Part shown: one piece after another, positions 24,001 to 39,000 of the stretch | Position numbering within the stretch: the first letter of the stretch is position 1 | Layout of the letters: every line of letters starts with the position of its first letter | Assembly (NCBI RefSeq): GCF_902459505.1 | Contig: NC_047096.1 | Span: 6,076,001 to 6,140,000, forward strand | Length of the DNA: 64,000 nucleotides | Source of the DNA: Geotrypetes seraphini | Lineage: Eukaryota > Chordata > Amphibia > Gymnophiona > Dermophiidae | Direction of reading: 5' to 3' | The notes under the pieces: generated by a model | What the model saw: only the letters and a program-made list of their open reading frames with translations | Database searches by the model: none | What the model was told of the DNA's origin: nothing | Translations under genes and position numbers: made by a program

Positions 24001-27000
24001 ATGAGAGGGCATAGGATGAAGTTAAGAAGTGATAGGCTCAGGAGTAATCTAAGGAAATACTTTTTTACGGAAAGGGTGGTAGATGCGTGGAACAGTCTCC
24101 CAGAAGAAGTGGTGGAGACAGAGACTGTGTCTGAATTCAAAAGGGCCTGGGATAGGCACATGGGATCTCTCAGAGAGAGAAAGAGATAATGGTTAGTGCG
24201 GATGGGCAGACTGGATGGGCCATTTGGCCTTTATCTGACGTCATGTTTCTATGTTTCTAAATGCTTATGCTTTAACAGCTGAGAAAAACAGATCGCTTTG
24301 GCAGTGAGAACCAGAACTAACTAAGCAGTTTGCTTGAGTTGAATGGTCTTCATCTTGACCTGACAGGCAAACAGATATGGACAGTCGATCGAGACTTTAT
24401 TTAAACCAGTGGTCCCAACGAGGATTCTAGTTTCGGCGTATAGAAGGCGCCTTCCTCCGGAAGACACTATTGGGAATATACAACGCATAAAAAACATTAA
24501 AAATCATGGAGCAAAATATCACAAAAAAAAAATCATGACACATTTACATTAACCACATCAAACCAGTATTTGAAAGTATATAGCAAATAAAACACAAAAC
24601 GTAATTAGCTAATGTCATAAAAAGAGAAACCAACTTGCCCAAATTAAATTTAAAAAATCCATGGGACCACTGGTTTAAATAAAGACTCAATAGTTGGTTG
24701 CAAAGACGCCTCCCTTCATCATGATCTGCCATCCCCTCCCAAGTTATTACACACTGAAGATTATCGGGTACTTTAAAAACACTCTCACCAATCCGAGAAG
24801 CTGGTTTGGGGTTTCTGGTGTCCCAAAGTAAAATTCTGTGATCCTGCAGTATGAACAGAAATAAAAAGGATTAGCCATGATTTACACCTATTCAGGAACA
24901 CAAATTCATAAAAACAGTGAAACTAGCACAGCAGAGGTTCTAGATTAAAGCAAACTGCAATAAACCTGTGAGCTGGAAATAAGTTACATAGGGCTATACT
25001 CACTACAGAATATCAACCCAGAGTGTTTCACAAGACCCAGATCAGGAATCGTGCACCTTTTTGGCAACCAACATTGTTCAAGATGTGGCTGGGCTGACCG
25101 CAGTATGATATCTGCAGCAGACACAAAGTATGAAAAAACAGATCTGTGATACCCAGTTGGAAGGTGAATGTTGTTCCTTTGGTTGATTTTGTGACTGGAT
25201 TGTCAGAATCATTTGCTCTCAACATGAAAAAGGAGAAATAAGGTCCTTACCTGCTAATTTTCTTTCTTTTAGTCCCTCCAGACCGGCATAGAAACGGATA
25301 TGGTTCACACTCCTCTGCCAGCAGGTGGAGCCAGATACTAACTTTTGGTTTCATTACAAGTGGGCTGTTCGGTACCTCTTACAGTCAGTCTTAACGAATA
25401 GCCAAGCAGAAAACAACTAGACTGAAAAACATCCCAACTCCACCCTCACAAGGAAAGCATTGTCGGATACTGATTAGAACAAGAACCTTTCAAAAATGCC
25501 CCACAGTTTGTCTGCTAAAATAGCTGAATCAAATGCTGCTGCTCTTTTAAACTCCCCTAACAACCAAAACAACCAACTCCTGCAGAAAAAAAATGTGCTC
25601 CTCGTGAAAAAACACCAAACAAAATGACAGGCCACAGTCTGTGCTGGTCTGGATGGATTAAAAGAAACAAAAATTAGCAGGTAAGGACCTAATTTCTCCT
25701 TCTTTAGTGTCCCTCCAGACTGGCTCCGAAACGGATGGGACAAAGCTGTACCCATCAAAGGTGGGACACCCGAAGAGCCGCCACAAGAATACGCTCACCG
25801 AACACCACGTCCCGACGTGCCTGCACATCCACACGGTAGTGCCAAACAAAGGAATGGAGAGACCAAACTGCAGCTTTACAGATATCCAGCAGAGGTACAA
25901 GAGAAGAGTCAGCCCAAGATGCTGCTTGATCCTGAGTGGAATGAACTTTGAGAAATTCCAGAACAGGTTTCTTCTGGAGAAGGTACGAAGAAGCGATAGC
26001 CTCTTTGATCCAGTGTGCAATGATAGCCTTGGAAATACCGTCCTGCTAAAGAAGACAAAAAGGCGATCCAACTTACAGAACATAAGAGCGCAGGACCCTA
26101 TGGACATCCAACTTGCGCAACTGCCTCTGCTCCAATGAGCCCTCCCAACTACCCAAGACCAGGAGGACCAGGACTGGTTGACATGAAACAGCAAAACCAC
26201 CTTCGAAAGAAAGAAGGGAACCGGATGGAGCACGACCCACTCCTTGGAGAATTCCTGGAAAGGCAGCCTACAAGAGAAGGCCTGAAGTTCTGAAACATGT
26301 CTCACAGAAGTAATGGCCACCAAGAAAAGTAAGGTCCTTCAACGTACAGGCATCGAGAGGCTCAAACGGAGGACGAACGAGCACGGAGAGAACTAGATTG
26401 AGATCCCAGACAGGAACCAATGGCAGAACTGGTGACTGGAGCAATTTTGTAGCTCTCAAGAACCGAAACACATCCAGAGAGAGTCTAAATGCTTACCACA
26501 GAAGAGGAAGACAAAGCGGCAATCTGCACCCAAAGGGAGGACCAGGCAAGGCCTCGCTCCAGGCCATCCTGCAGAAATTCCAGAATGTGAGGCAAAGCAA
26601 TGCGAAGGGGAACCATGCTCTGTACAGAACACCACTCTTCAAAAAGTTGCCAAACATGCACATAAACCTGAGAGGTGGAAATTTTCCAAGACCCTAAGAG
26701 AGTGAAGATCACCTTATCTGAATACCCCTTCTTCCTTAGGCGAGCCCTTTCAAGAGCCAAGCCCATAAGACAAAAGGGACCCAGTTCGAACATTGGAATA
26801 GGACCCTGAGACAGAAGATCAGGCGAAAGGAACAGCGAAGAGGATCTGCCACCAGCAGACGAACCAGATTCGCATACCATGGACGCCTAGGCCAGTCCAA
26901 AGCCATGAGAAACACAAGGCATGTGTGCCAGGCAATCTGAAGGACTCTATCCACCAGAGACCACAGAGAAAAGACATTAAGCAGGCTATCCATCATCCAA

Positions 27001-30000
27001 GCCTATACCAGAGCATCCAGCCCCTCAGCCTGGCAATCCTTGCATCAACTAAAGAACCTCGGCACTTTGGCATCGACACCTGTGGCCATGAGATCCATAA
27101 TTGGCTGACCCTAGGACTGAACAATTAACTTGAAGGCTTCCAGCTCGAGATACCACTTGCCGGGATCCAGCGCATGATGACTGAGAAAATCCGCCTGGAC
27201 ATTGTCCACTCTGGCAATATGGGAAGCCAAGATATTTCAAAGATGAGCCTCCACCTCCATGAGCTGAGAGGTCTCCAGCACCACCAGATGACTCTTGGTG
27301 CCCCCGATGATTGACATAGGTCACCACTGTGGCATTGTCTGAGCGAACTCAAATTGACTTTCCCTCCAGCAAGGACTGGAATTCCACCAATGCCAGCCGA
27401 ATGGCTCTGGTCTCCAGAACATTGATCGACTAGGATGCTTCCACTGGTGACCAGCAGCCCTGAGCCGAGCAACCGAGATACTGAGCTCCCCAACCGAGGA
27501 GACTGGCGTCCATGAGAAGCACTGTCCACTGGGGCTGATCGAGACTCACTCCCTGAAACAGATTGGAAAACTGGAGCCAACAGCAAAGGCTGTGACGAAC
27601 TACTCCCCGAAGCGGGACCAGAGAGTCCAGATCGTGTATCTGTGGTGACCACTGCCAAAGAAGCGCAATACCGGCTTAGTATGTATGCGCGCAATAGCCG
27701 AGACTACTGCATCAACCACAGGAGACTTAAAAGTATCTCTATCCCCATCAGGAATGGGGTAGAATCTGGTCATGGACTGCATCAAATGAAAAGACGCTTC
27801 TGGAACTTTCCACTGGGCGTGCACTACATCCCAAATATCCTGATGCATAGGGAAAGAGCAGGATGCTGACGGGATCCCTCTAAGAAGAGGGTCCATAAGA
27901 AGAGAGGGGTCCTCAGCTTCCTCTTCAAAGGGTAAAACCAAAGACACCTGAAGAATGAGCTTATACAACTCATCCTGATAAAAAATGTGTACAACCGAGG
28001 CATCATCGCCAACCGGCACCTCTGAACATCTCCATCCAAAATATCAGCCCCTCCCCCCCCTCCAAATAATGGATCTGGAAGGTTCTATCCAAGATCCAAG
28101 TCCTCATCCGGTGAAAACAGATCAGCCAGGAAAGCAATCCTCATCCCAAGACACCTGCAGTCGTTTGGACGATGGCTGGGGGGGCTGGATAGAGGCAGCT
28201 ATAGTACAAGACTGAACGGGGGGCAGTCATGGAAGGAAAAACCCCTCCAGATGACCCAGAGACCCCTGGAACCGAAGCAGCCCCATCCCCCTGTAAATAA
28301 GCCTTGCTTTGCACACAGACAACTCAAAATCAGCAGAAAAAAACCCCGGCAGAAAGCCAGAAATGAAATCATAGCAGGAGCAGAAGACCTGTTCCTGTTG
28401 TTCTAAGACAGGAAGAAGGTCGTCTTGAGGCCATGGGGAAAATGGATGCTTTTCCTGCCAAAACCAAGGAAAGGGTCATCGCCAAAAAATCATCTGAAAT
28501 AATACGCAGCACCAAAGCCAAAGTTAACCCCGCCACTATAGAAAAACTGCTAGCTGCCCCAGCCACAGCGAGAAGGGAATCCCCAGCCTCCCCGGCGGTC
28601 TGCAACACCCAATCTGCCAGACCGACAACAGATGAGGAAACCCCAGCATGGGCGGCAGGTGAAGCGCAGGCGTCACCACCGCCTCCCACTAACAAGTGGT
28701 GCATGCACGAAGGACAGCCTGACACACCGACACCCGAAGCTGGGTCCCCCTCGAGGTGGCCGGAACATTTCATGTACCTGTCAGCCGCATCCACTGCTCA
28801 GCACCCACATAAAATGCACTTGTGCTGCTTTTTTAATCGCTCATAATGAATGCGCCAAAAACCCATGCACACCAACGCCGTACAAAAATGGTGGCCTCAG
28901 AACCACTGTATGCTCCTTTTATTTCTTGTGTCTTTTTTTTTTTAACTTCTCAAAGTGGGGGAAATAGGGGTAGGGACTCGACCCTTCTGAGTGTGGCACC
29001 CCCGAGGTCAGTAAGACCCCCAAGAGGTCCCCCAAGCTCTGTCCAGACAGCAAAAGGGACAAGAAAGATTCACCAAATCAGATCCAACAGGCCCAAAACA
29101 AACCTCAGCACAGACTGCACAAGTTTACCACTTTACCTGCTGGAGACTGAGAAAAGACTGATTGTAATAGGGACTACACAGTCCACTTGTACTGGTCTAA
29201 AGTTAGTATCTCCACCTGCTGGCAAAGGAGCATAAACCCATCCCTTTCTATGCCAGTCTGGAGGGACGCCAAATAATTAATATTTGATTGTTGCCATCTG
29301 GTGGACAAGCCAGTTACTGCAGGAGAAAACTTTATGAACTCTGCTGATGAGGGTAACATTCAGAACAGAAGAAACCCTAGGCTGAGTCAGACCAGAATCT
29401 GAAGAGCCAAGTACTTGGCAGATCCCCAAAAGACAGAACAAGTTTTTCAAATCTAAGGTCAAGGGATAAGTGATGGCTTTTCCTAAATCTACCTGCCTAG
29501 TAATTGTATCGTCTTTGTTCAGGAACTTGTCCAAACTTAATGAACCCTGCTATGTTAGTCTCCTTGATCAAGTCACCCTGCAAGAATTTTCTATGATTGT
29601 TTCCAATTTGCTGGTCAGTAGTTTCAGGAGTAGCCTTTGTTTTTGAGTTTGAGAGGTTAAAAAGCATACTCACTGTTTCCAATTAAACCATTTCATCTTG
29701 CACATGACTGTCCCATTTTCAAGCTGGGCAACTCTAACCAGTTTAGTTCCTCCTCATAAGGGAGCTGTTCCAGCACCTTTTATTTATTTAATTCGATTTC
29801 CATCCCGTTGCCCCAAAGAGCTCAGAACGGGTTACAGCATAAACCTACATAATTTCAGTACAAGTTTATGATACAAGATTTTATCCTAACTAGGGGTCTA
29901 ACACATAATATACAGTTTACAATTTGCCATAGTTATGAAGTACAAGTTTTATCCTAATTGACACACAAACGCCCTTCTCGCTATATCCTCTGACAAGGGC

Positions 30001-33000
30001 CGCAAGAACTGTGCACATTACTCAAGATGCAGTTCCACCATGGACCCCCTACTGAAGAATAATGTTTCTCAGTTTTGGACCCCACTCCTTTTCAAAAAGT
30101 TAAAAATTACACTTTCCTTTGCTGCTTAGACGTTACGAGTTAGACAAGCCCAGTACAATTCAAAGAGCCGAGTGCTTGCTCACTCTGAAGGGGCCTCAGA
30201 ATGAATGCAGTTCAAGCATCCATTAACCTGGTGTATAGATCTGTCAGATATAGATATATAGCTTTCTATAATGTTGGGATGCTAAATCCTTTCTACAAAT
30301 GTAATTTACAATGAACACTGTATACTGTAAGACATTTAGAGGGTAATTTTAACACATCTAGGTTAGGACCCCATTAGGAACCTACTAAAAAGTTAGACAC
30401 AACTCTAACTAAAATGCACTCAAGAACATTACGGCTGCTTTCTGCCTAAACCAGTGTATCGCAAATTTTGCCAAGCTGCAGCACACTAAACACGGTGGCC
30501 GCGGCTCGAGGCATCCAGAAGTGCATGGACGTCGAAATGATGATGCCATGCACATATGTGACATCATCAAGTCGACGCCTGCGCATGCGAGAAGGACCTT
30601 CAGAGGGGGCCCTGAGCTGGAGAATGAAATGGAGACAAATCTGTTCCCGTCCCCACAGGAACTCGATTTCCCCCTCCCCCGTGAGTTTTGTCACTATCCT
30701 TGAACCTGCCCCATTCCTGTAAGCTCTGCCTAAACTGCACAAACCTCGAACACTTATGATTTTAAAGTGTTTGTGGCTCGTGCAGATGAGGAAGGACAGA
30801 GCTTAGGCATTGGTGGAATGAGGCATTATGACATCACAATCTGAGCTCTAGAATGTCGCTACTTAGGATTTTAAAGTGTTTGAGGCTTGCGCAGATGAGG
30901 ATGGAGCTTGTAGGAATGGGGCAGGGGCAGGAGACAGGGAAAAATTTGTCCCCGTGTCATTCTCTGCCCTGAGCTACCAGTGGGGGATGGGAGGGGGGTG
31001 CTGGAAGGGATGGCGCGCAGAGAAGTGTCAGTGCACTGCCTACAGGCTGTATCTCTCATCGCAAGAGGCATGTCCTCTAGGCAGTCAACCGACACCTCTC
31101 CTCCTCCCTGGCATCTTGCGGCATCCCTGGAATCTCAGGTGGCAGTTTGTGATATACTGGCCTAAACTGTACCTTTATGTGTTCCATGTGCATGTCTGTT
31201 TAGAAGTGGGAGCCTTCTTGTCACCATATGCACAAACCATGAGGTAGAATTATAAGAGCAGCAGAAAGAAAAAAAAAATTCCTTATAAGTTTACTCCCAT
31301 AATACAATCAAAGGCAGTCCAATTTAGCAGTCTGAAGAAAAATGGTGTTTACAGAGTGGAGGAGTGGCCTAATGCATAGAGACTGAGAACCACCGAAGTC
31401 TAGCTTGAAATTCCACTGCAGTAACTTGTCCTCTTTAACAAATCACTTAATCCTCCAAGGACTCGGGTAGAAACTTAGATTGTGGGCCCTCCAGATACTC
31501 GGAAATCCCTGGTGTTGCTGAACATGACTGAAAAACCAAATCCTTACTCACCTCACTGCATGAAAGGAAGCTCGTCTCTTTTCCAGGGCAGGAAGCGACA
31601 CAGGCCACTTGGCTGGAATGGGCTAAGAAAGAATATTAGCATATTAGGTCTGGGAACCACAGGAGAAGCTAGAGGCAGTGTTAGCACACTTGCAAAGCAC
31701 TTAGCATACTTCCTCCCTAAATCCAAAGGTTTAATATACTTGCAAAACATGAACAGAACCCCCCAACAAGCTGCGTAAAAGCAAACTGTTGCAGGGCACG
31801 TGTCGCTGCAGAGAGGGGCTCTCCCTCTTCACCTCATGTTCTCCCTTTTCTAGGCTTCCCTATCCATAAGGCACCTCTCCTTTCTCCATCAGAATGGCGA
31901 CTTCTCCTGGCATACACCCTCTTTTCCCATCAGCTATTGCTCCTCACACCTTTATCAGGGCTCCTTTTCATCAGGTACCTCCTTTCCTCTTTAGGACAAG
32001 TTATTTTTCCCCACCTTCCTTAACAGCCTATCAGGCATCCCCTTCCAACAGGTCTCCTCTATCCCTCCCTTGACATTGATATATGCCCAAATTACTCCAG
32101 GGGGAATTCTGTGCAACTCTGAAGCACACAATTCTCCTGCCCTGCATAACATACAGAATTCCACAGTATTGGCATCAGGTCTCTCTACCCCTCCCTGATT
32201 GTGCAGCATCAGGTCACTTCGCCTCCTCTGCCAGCTTATGTAAACCTCTGAAACTTGTTGCCAGGGGTTGTGGTAACAGCAATTGGTGTAGCTGGGTTTA
32301 AAAAAGGTTTGGACAAGTTTCTGGAGGAAGAGTCCATAGTCTGTTATTGAGATAGACATGGGGGAAGCCACTGCTTGACCTGGATCAGTAGAATAGATGG
32401 AAGATTAGGTTTATATGGCTGCCACTCTGCTTCTGCTTCTTATGCCAAAGCTTCATTCACCCTTCATCACCAGAACTGAGGGCAATTACTTGTTGGGATG
32501 CCCCAAAAACCTGTGGTTTTATCGCCGATTGGTCCCATTTCATCTTATGTTTTGAATTCTGTTGTTGTGCATTGTATTTCTAATCTTTTCACAGCTTTGA
32601 ATTGAGAGAGCTGGGGATTGTGGAAATCCCGTGGGCATGGAAGCTGTCATGGATTCCCGCAGGTGTGTAGTTAAAATCTCTGGTGACTCCAGAATGAGGC
32701 TTGGAATGCACCAAGAGGCAGCTGGAAAACTAGACTGAGGCTGCTCAGAATAGTCATTAGTTGAATAGTGAATGCCATCTAGAAAACCATGGGAGGCTGT
32801 TGGGGTTGGCAGGAAATGGAACACTGTGAGCAGATATGTGTGCGGATATGGATGGGGAGGGTTGAAATTTCTGCCCGTGTGCAACTCTCTACATTTCTCC
32901 CTCTGAATTCGCAAGGGTTAGGGGCAGGAGCGTAGGAAGATCGCGTCACCGCTAGACCACCAGGTAAGGTCTGAGGAGGTCCAGGCAGCCTTTAAAACTT

Positions 33001-36000
33001 AAAACATCAGGAGGAGGAAAAAAATTGCGAATAACCGAATTTGCGAGTATTAAACCCGTGAATTCGGAGGGAGAAGTATACTTTGAATACAAGGAAGTAT
33101 TTTCATAACTACCAAAACTCACCTCTGTATGAATTCAGTACAGTTCCTTGTGCAAGATCCCAAACTTTTACACTAAGAATAAAAAACAGAAGATCAATTA
33201 GAGAAAAGATTTTCACAACTAAAGGAGAAGGATATAGTATCTTTCAGAAGCTGGAAAGCTGAACGCACCTGAAGTCCTTGCTACCACTGACTGCCTGAGT
33301 GTCCAAAGCGAGGACAGTGACTGTGGTAACAATATCATCGTGCTCGTATTTACAGAACTTGTTTACTATTAAAGTCTCATTCTCTGCCAACTCCCATAGC
33401 TCCACAGCACCTGAAATAAGAGGCAAAGCATTTCAAACCTATTTGTTAATATCGTTTATTTGGGTGTACCTGAAAAAAACAGTGAGGAAATTAAGAATAC
33501 ACGTCTGTCCGCTTGATATTGGGATTGAAAAAAGCGACCATGTTAGTCCCTACTACAGACTGTTGCACTGGTCGCTAATGGAGGCACAAATAATGTTTAA
33601 GCGTTCTTGCATTTGTTTTAAGCTGGTTTGGGGATTAGCTCCTACCTATCTTTTATCTCATTTCGTGTTATATAGTCCTACAAGGATAACCAGAAATTGT
33701 CATCTATTTGCATACCCAAGCATTACTGGCTGTAAATACAAGTCCTTTTTGGATAGGACTCTCATGTATCAAGCAAGTAAACAGCAGTCTTGGTTAGGTA
33801 ACTACATCGATGGAGCTAGGGCTGACCTACGGCGCTTTTAGGAAAGAAATTAAAACGGCACAATTTGATAGATTTATCTCCTAAACAGAAGTTACGCTAA
33901 ATCTAACAATTTTATTATGTCTATTCTTGAGTAATATGTTGTACTTTTATATTTTGCATATTGTAATTTGCTGATTGTCCAGCTCTCTTCAGTGTCTGAT
34001 CATGGTGGTATAGAAGAACAAAGTTATGTTATGTAATTATGCAGAGTCCACAAAAACCATTTAATGTTTGTTCAGAAATCTTAAGACTTCTACAGTGGGC
34101 TAGTATAAGAGTGGTACATAGTCCTCCATCCCCTCCCCCCGTCCATCCTCATCTATTCAGCTCTAAGTATCAAGGATTAGACTACCACATTCTCAATGTA
34201 GAGAAGTAGTTAAAGCAGCTGGCTCAGCACCCTGAGAGCATACGACTAGCCTTACTGGGTCAAACCAGTGGTCAATCAAGCCCAGTAGCCCGTTCTCACG
34301 GTGGCCAATCCAGGTCACTAGTACCTGGCCAAAACCCAAGGAGTAGCAACATTCCAGCATCTCAAAAAAAAGAAAGATTCCGGAACTGCAATGAGAGCAA
34401 CATTCCGGAGCTGGGATTGTGATGTCATAATGCCTCAGAGCCAACTTCATAAGTGATGTCACAATGGCTCGAGTGTCCTATACTTGGCTCACATAAAAAT
34501 AGCCATACTGGGTCAGACCAATGGTCCATAGCCTGTTCTCACGGTGGCCAATTCAGGTCACTAGTACCTGGCCAAAACCCAAAGAACAACAACATTCCAT
34601 GCTACTGATCCAGGGCAAGTAGTGGCTTCCCCCATGAGGTTGCGAGTTTGATTCCCACTGCAGCTCTTTGCTTATTGGAAGCTTCTATACCGCTACTAAC
34701 GACTGGGGAGTCCACTCAGAGCGATTAGCATGAACTGCAGTAAAGGTGTTACCGTACATGAGCTAAATATATGTACATCTTACTTATTTATACCATCTAC
34801 GTACAAATGCTATAATAATAGTTTCTGTATTATCACAAACTCCTCTATTTTTGTATTATTTGTGAGTTCACCCTGGGCAAGTCACCGCTTTGATTGTACT
34901 GTAACCACACACAGAAATCAAGCCCCCTCCTCATCCCTTTTACCCTGTGGTGGTTGTTGTTGCCTCCTGCAGCCCACAGCAACCATTTCTTTCCTCCTTA
35001 GCTCTCAAAACCTAACACGTTATGGTTTGTGCACATCACTGCTACCAGGTGGCTACAAAAGGCATTTTTTTAGCCTGTAAGTTCCAAGTTAGAGCCGTCC
35101 ATTAAGGGCCAAATTCTATGAATGGTGTCCCGATTGTAGGCGTCCTACTTCTGTCTAACCAGCCAATTGGGACGCATGTTTAAAAAACAACAACAATCTG
35201 AGGTGGGCCCTAAACTGTAGGCGTATGGGATGCTTAAGCTCACCCAAGGCTGAGCATGGTTTCACCCGGAAGTGACCTTAGGCATCTCCCTAGGACCACG
35301 ATAGGCACCTAAATGTAAGTCAGCAAATTGCTGGCCTACATTTCAAATAAATGCGGATGCTCAACTGATCGCAACAAGGAAATATCCCTGCCTCGATCAG
35401 CTAAGTGGCCACAGCAGGGAACCCCTGAAACCCTTCGCAAGTTGGCTGGCAAGAGGGATGCCCATGCACTCATGCCACCACCCCCAAACCACCCCACCCT
35501 ACTGTCCGTGGCAGGAGGGATTGCCCACTCCCTCCTGCCAGAACCCCCAAAACAACCCCTGACAGGAGGGATGCCCAATCCCTAAGGCCACAAGGGAGTG
35601 GTTTTAGGTATCTGGCCAGACTTAGGCCACTCCCAATGCATCCCAGAATGCACTGGGAAGGAGGCATAAGACTCTGGTTGGCCCAGGCACCTAAAGCCCC
35701 GCCTATTAGATAGACCTTAGGCCCCTCCCTGGTGCATCCCAGGATGCACTGGGAAGTGGAAGGCCCACCATTTTGAAGAGGCGGGCCTGCTGGCCAGAAG
35801 AGTAGGCATCCCTTTGGCCAGCCTTGCAAGTTTCAAGTTTCTTTATTTTTCATATACCATCTATCAAAACAAGTGTCTGCGGGGGAGGGGGGGGGGGGTT
35901 GTTTCAGGGTTTGCGACAAAAGGGATTGGCCATCCCTCCTGCCAGCCGACTTGTGGTAAGGTTCGGGGGTTTCCTGCCGCTGCTGCTCAGCTGATCATGG

Positions 36001-39000
36001 CAGGGAGATTCCCTTGCTGCGATCAGCTGAACGGCAATGCAATTCTCTAAACAGCACCTGTGACCTGGAAGCCGGTTAGAGAATCGAGGTGCAATTCTGT
36101 ATAGGACGCCTGTGTGCAATTCTCAAAAGCCGCTGAGGCCGGGCGTCCTATACAAAATCATGCCCTCAATGTATAACACCTACATGCATCTGGAGTGAAG
36201 AAGTAACCTAACAGTTAGCGCAACGGTCTCAGAACCAGGTTCGGTTCCCACTGCAGCACCTTGTGACTCTGGGCAAGTCAATTAACCCTCTACTGCCTCA
36301 GGTACAGAATATACAAGGGGGTGCTGAAAAGTTCTCAGCCAAGAAGAGAATGGCGTGGATGTGGTTTAATCAATGATCTGAAACAAGGTCAAAACACAGA
36401 ATTTCATTTCTGCAAATTGGCTCTTAACAAAATAAGATAACGCTCTTTTCAGCTACAGTGGCAAAATAATGCTCAGAATTTTGGAAGCTGGCTGGTTGGG
36501 CTGAGAACTTTTCAGCACCCCTGGTTATAAGTGCAGAAAGGCAATGTATCAAATCCCATCCCTAGCCCCTTTCACCTACATTTGCTGTGCACTATACTAG
36601 AGAGAAGCAGTGCTCTGAAGTCTGTACTTTGCCTACCAGAATCTGAGGCCACGAGGATTCCTTGGTCAGACACCCATGCTGCATCAGCCACACCTGCTTC
36701 TACCTGAACTCCAGCGGAACAAAAACCTTCATTCGGGGCCATACTTGGATCCTTGAATACCCAAATGGAGCCCACCCAACATCGACCACTCAGGCTGGAA
36801 GCTCCCAAGAGCAAAGTCCCATCTGTAAACAAACATTACAGGAAGTTAGTTCAGATTTGAGCTCTATTTCATCAAACATTTGTGCTTGTATTTCGAGATT
36901 AAAATACTGCTCATCTTAACCTAAGATGAAGTTGAGTCCAACCAAAACTGAATTGCTTTCACTTGGACCATAACGTCAGGATCTTCCTAATAACGGTTCA
37001 CCAGATTCCAGGAAAACTTTACCAGTTAAAAGGTCTTTTAGAGTATTAGGTGTCTCCAGTGTCTCTCAAACTGTGTGCTACAAGAGATTCCAAAATTTTA
37101 CTTTATTTTAAAAAATTCTCTTCATAAGTATACACTAGCATAGTTCACATGTACATCGTATACACAAGAGTCTGTCAATGTTATGAGCGTCTGTGTGTGT
37201 CAAGATACAATCGCTCAGACAAGCATCATTCTTTAACACGATTGGTCCTTGAAAACTAATGGCAAGTAATTTTAGTTTTATTTTTTATGCAGTAGTTATT
37301 CTAATTTGAGCAACAAAAGCCATCAAGGCTTTCTTACCATTTGGATCTTCTTATGTTTGCGAACTTGGATTTTCAGCCATGACAGAAATCGAAAAAAAGA
37401 GAACTGCAGATGATGGATGATGAAATGCGTGTTTGCTTGTCGACTATTGAGCCGCGTTTTGAGCTAATTTGCACTCAAAAACAAGCACATCCATCGCATG
37501 GATTAGCAATTCCATTCTATCTACTTTAGTTTCACCATTGTTACAATTGCCCATACATAGCTTAAAGAACTTTAAATAAATAACTCTCAAACTTAATTTC
37601 TTGTTGGTTTTGCAATTTATAATTTCAATTATAATGTGTTGTGAAAAACACTTGCGTCGGAGCTAAAAAAAAAGTCTGAGACACTGCTCTACTCTCATTT
37701 CAGCAGAGATAAATAATTTAACTCCCCTCCCCCCTCCTTTTACCAAGTCGTGCGAGCTAAACATTGAGCTGGTAGAATACAATGGGCGGCTCAGCAGCAT
37801 GGCTTGGTAAGAGGGGGCTCAGTTTACTTTGTCTTAAACCAGTACATGCTTTATTTTCTGGTCCAATTTGTTATTTTGGCACAATTAGACTATTGCAACT
37901 CTATTGTGGAAATTCGAAGCATTTGCAGCCAATTCAAAATATGGCTGCCCCTCTGACTTTTGGAAAAAAACAAAATTCAAACCTGTTATGCCCCTTCTGA
38001 GCACTCTTCACTGGCCACCTCTTCTATCTAGAATTGAATTTAAATGTGCATGGCTGGTCTTCAAATTGTCTGGTTATCTTCAGTGCTATGTTAGACTAAA
38101 TGCAACAGCACTGAGTGATTTGTTTCACTGCGCTGCAGTGATCTTGCCCAGGCCAGAGGACAAGAAGATATTATTAAAGATAAGTGCAGGCTTTTTACCT
38201 AAAAGTTTTTGGAAATAAGGATTGTTGAAAATAATTTATTGAACGGAGTTTTTCAGACCAAGGATGTGTTTCCTATGACAATTTTATAATTGCCATAGAA
38301 GTTCCCCGAGTTTGCCTCTTGGAACACTGAGTCTTTTCTCCGTATATTTTAGATACCTGCTAGATTGAAGTCTCTGGTAATGTGCTTTAGTATATAAATA
38401 TTTGTGTAGTGGTTTTATGATTTTTTTCATGTCATAGATCCATAAACAATCTTCAAAAGTTACTTATTTTATATATCCTGATATTGTTAACTTGAAAGCT
38501 GCACAAAAAAATGCATTAAGTTAGTCCAATAAAAAAGGAGCCGTCATTTTATTTCTACTTACAAGTTTTAGAGGTAAGAGAAGACATTTATCCTGGATGA
38601 AGAGAGTTAGGAAAGACCTCTGGACATTGGGATTTAAAGATCCCAACTAGAAAGGAGCTTAGATTGCAAACATTAAGGGGTTTGCCTGTTTTTGTCTGGA
38701 GGAATGGAACAAGCTCCCGCAATATATATGACAGTAGGGGAATCTGATGATATTCAAAAAATTGTTAAAATGCCATCTCTTCTGTGAAATGAAATATGGC
38801 TGAAGGAGGTGGGGGATTGTTGTGAATATGGTCCTTTGGATTGTTTTATGTATGATTTTATGTTTGTTATCATATTTATTATGTATGTTTACTTGTGCTT
38901 TGCTTTGTATAAGGTGAATAATAAATAAACACATTACAATACCTGATCCCAAAATGGGGGAGGTTGAGAGATAGCTTCAATGGGAGAAAGAGGGGAGATA

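Noticed and set aside
25707-26138. 143-codon + frame as a gene
   Set aside because: Antisense shadow of the DIRS fossil.
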